A stretch of DNA of 15,751 bases, from assembly GCA_039927975.1 (NCBI GenBank), contig JBDSTZ010000316.1, positions 1 to 15,751 of the forward strand. Direction: 5' to 3'. The notes under the pieces were generated by a model. That model was not told the DNA's origin, ran no database searches, and worked only from the letters and a program-made list of their open reading frames with translations. Shown here one piece after another: positions 14,313 through 15,751 of the stretch; positions within the stretch are counted from its first letter, which is position 1; the number at the start of each line of letters is the position of its first letter. Origin of the DNA: JBDSTZ01 sp039927975. GTDB lineage: Bacteria > Pseudomonadota > Gammaproteobacteria > Burkholderiales > Burkholderiaceae_D. Both the position numbers and the translations under genes were made by a program.

Positions 14313-14756
14313 ATGACGAGCGTGATCGCCTTTGCCATCGGCCTGCTGGCGACCCTGGTGCTGGCGTCCTTCCTGACGCCGGCGCGCTGGTGGCGCCGCC
14401 CCAACGCGCGCGCGCTGGCGGTGCTGGTGGCCGGCACCTGGGGTATCGGCAGCCTGTTCCTGCCGCTCATGCAGACGCCGGCACTGGCCTCGACCGAGAC
14501 CGCGGTCACACCGGCGCCTCTTCCTTCGCCGGTGATGGCCGGGCGCGACTACCTGGTGTTCGAGGCGCTCAATCTGCGCGCCGGCAGCGGCGTGAGCGCG
14601 CCGCGCATTACGGTGGTGCCGGTCGGCGCCACGGTGACGGCGACCGGCCGCCACGAGGGCGACTGGTGGCAGGTGCACACCAGAATCAACGGACGCGAAA
14701 TCGACGGCTGGGCGAGCAGCCTGTGGCTGCGCCGCGCCGACGAGCATCATCCATGA
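14313..14756 (+). CDS. Membrane-anchored bacterial SH3 domain protein
   Basis: A 147-residue protein. Two hydrophobic helices (about 4-22 and 33-52) flank a basic loop (ARWWRRPNAR), which by the positive-inside rule puts that loop in the cytoplasm and the C-terminus in the periplasm. After an Ala/Pro/Thr linker, residues about 80-141 are an SH3b domain: YLVFEALNLRAGSG (80-93), VVPVGATVTATG, GDWWQVHT and GWASSLWL. SH3b domains commonly bind peptidoglycan or peptide stems. It starts 9 bases after the preceding gene with GAGAGG as SD, the last gene of the operon. Its likely job is to tie the kinase/SEDS unit to the wall. The stop lies 7 bases from the convergent GST gene end, with no visible terminator between them. 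Confidence 0.88.
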   Translation: MTSVIAFAIGLLATLVLASFLTPARWWRRPNARALAVLVAGTWGIGSLFLPLMQTPALASTETAVTPAPLPSPVMAGRDYLVFEALNLRAGSGVSAPRITVVPVGATVTATGRHEGDWWQVHTRINGREIDGWASSLWLRRADEHHP

Positions 14757-14763
14757 GGATCGC

Positions 14764-15387
14764 TCAGGCGATGCCGTTTTCGCCGTGCAGCACGAAACCC
14801 GGCCGCATCAGCAACCGTTCGCGCCAGGCATCCAGCGCGGCATAGGCGGGACGCGCCATCGGCGTCATGCGCCAACGGTTCATCGACAGCCCGAGCACAA
14901 TGTCGGCCAGGGTAAAATCGGCCCCGGCCACGTACGCGCCGGTGCGTTCGAGCTGGGCGTCGAGGATGCCCATGCGCGCATTCCACTGGTCCACGCTGGC
15001 GGCAATCTCGCCGGCCACTGTATGCGCGGCCGACTGCCGCACCAGCGCCATGAAGGCGTAGCGCCAGGCGTTATTGAGTTCGGTGGCCTGCCAGTCCATC
15101 CATTTTTCGATCTGCGCGCGGGCGGCCGGGTCGCGCGGCAGCAGGTCGAGCCGGCCGTGTTTCGCCGCCAGGTAGCGGCAGATCGTGTTCGACTCCCACA
15201 GCACCACGCCATCGTCGCGGATGACCGGCACCATTTTGTTCGGATTGAGCGCGGCGAAGGCGGGATCGTCGGTGGGCCGGAAGCCGGCGCCCCATTGTTC
15301 GTTGTCGTAGGCGAGCTCGATTTCGGCACAGGTCCACAGCACCTTGCGCACATTGATGGACGTCGATTTTCCCAGTATTTCGAGCAT
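14764..15387 (-). CDS. Glutathione S-transferase
   Basis: A cytosolic enzyme of 207 residues, the normal length, which conjugates glutathione to electrophiles. The N-terminal thioredoxin-like domain (1-80) shows GKSTSINVRKVLW, with Ser8 or Ser10 as the likely catalytic residue (a Ser-type, beta/theta-like enzyme), then NPNKMVPVI with the cis-Pro Pro54, and LWESNTICRYL with the Glu65-Ser66 pair that holds the gamma-glutamyl group. The all-helical C-terminal domain carries the GADFTLADIVLGL motif at about 154-166. GGGGAG precedes the ATG. The gene converges on the SH3 gene and is not part of that operon. The substrate cannot be read from sequence. Confidence 0.95.
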   Translation of the reverse strand: MLEILGKSTSINVRKVLWTCAEIELAYDNEQWGAGFRPTDDPAFAALNPNKMVPVIRDDGVVLWESNTICRYLAAKHGRLDLLPRDPAARAQIEKWMDWQATELNNAWRYAFMALVRQSAAHTVAGEIAASVDQWNARMGILDAQLERTGAYVAGADFTLADIVLGLSMNRWRMTPMARPAYAALDAWRERLLMRPGFVLHGENGIA

Positions 15388-15499
15388 CTGTTCTCCCCGC
15401 TTGAATGGTGGTTCGGTGTGCGCCGTATTTGCGCTGAATCGCTATCGGATTTCTTGCCTCGCATTATGCCGCTGTTTGCGGGAGCACATGCGCTGCTAG

Positions 15500-15751
15500 G
15501 GAAACACTGATTTATTCGCCCCCTCAGTTCCCGCCAGCGGGCCGACCTGAGACAATATCGGTACGTTCACCGCCTGCCATCGATCATGCAAAAGAGTTTC
15601 TCCGACCTCGAATACGCCGCCAAAAAGAAGCTGACGCGACGCGACCGCTTCCTCGCCGAGATCGACAGCGTGACGCCTTGGGGCAAGTTGCACAAGCTCG
15701 TCGAACCGTTTTATCCGAAGGTTGAAGGCGCGGGACGTCCACCGATCGGCT
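15500..15751 (+). mobile_element. Left end of an IS5-family insertion sequence
   Basis: GGAAACACTGATTTATTCG begins right after the tetranucleotide CTAG (15496-15499) and leads into an IS5-type transposase gene. CTAG fits YTAR, the four-base target that IS5-group elements duplicate. The right end is outside the window, so the repeat and duplication cannot be confirmed here. Confidence 0.65.
15586..15751 (+). CDS. IS5-family transposase, N-terminal part (runs off the window)
   Basis: The first 55 codons read MQKSFSDLEYAAKKK, then LTRRDRFLAEIDSVTPWGKL and LVEPFYPKVEGAGRPPIG. This is the characteristic opening of IS5-group transposases (xF.D.EY..K.K.TRRE.FL.EM..V.PW..L..LIEP.YPK...GRPP). The frame is open to the window edge and shows no damage so far; the DDE domain lies beyond. 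No strong SD is seen before the ATG, which is common in these elements. Confidence 0.9.
   Translation, partial: MQKSFSDLEYAAKKKLTRRDRFLAEIDSVTPWGKLHKLVEPFYPKVEGAGRPPIG

Noticed and set aside
12777..14750. Long open minus-strand frame of 657 codons opposite the FHA-like and SH3 genes
   Set aside because: Low-complexity Arg/Gln/Gly/His-rich translation without motifs, crossing two well-supported plus-strand genes.

Overview
The window looks like chromosome from a GC-rich betaproteobacterium, most likely an Oxalobacteraceae relative (Massilia, Duganella or Telluria type). This rests on codon use, Shine-Dalgarno (SD) sites and the protein set; no taxonomic marker gene is present, so the assignment is an inference.

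Positions 1-2953 are the end of an integrative element beside a tRNA gene. From the left there is the start of an IS30-family transposase gene (minus strand, running off the window) with its element end. Next comes an AT-richer gene of unknown function (235-1584). Then comes a P4-type tyrosine integrase reading frame (minus, 1574-2770) next to tRNA-Leu(UAA) at 2954-3040. The integrase frame is intact except for two in-frame UAG codons, and the second falls exactly where the catalytic tyrosine should be. Three copies of GACGGTATA sit just upstream of the integrase.

Positions 3041-9410 are ordinary chromosome: a small membrane protein, a periplasmic lipocalin without a lipobox, a 50-residue zinc-ribbon protein with its own terminator, a DUF1566-type protein, a tiny two-helix membrane protein with a terminator, an exported M28 metallopeptidase, a membrane-anchored metallophosphoesterase, and an exported glycine-zipper protein with a Tyr/Arg-rich tail.

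Positions 9473-14756 hold the most interesting unit, a tight four-gene plus-strand operon: a soluble non-RD Hanks-type Ser/Thr kinase; a SEDS (RodA/FtsW-type) membrane protein carrying an N-terminal FHA-like module; a 517-residue protein with an FHA-like C-terminus; and a membrane-anchored protein with a periplasmic bacterial SH3 domain. Gene junctions are a 4-nt overlap, a 31-nt overlap and a 9-nt gap. The content resembles the kinase/FHA/RodA cell-wall cluster of Actinobacteria, but no penicillin-binding protein or PP2C phosphatase lies in the window. I infer a cell-envelope assembly or signalling system.

Positions 14757-15751 hold a convergent glutathione S-transferase gene, and then the left end and first 55 codons of an IS5-family element inserted at a CTAG site.
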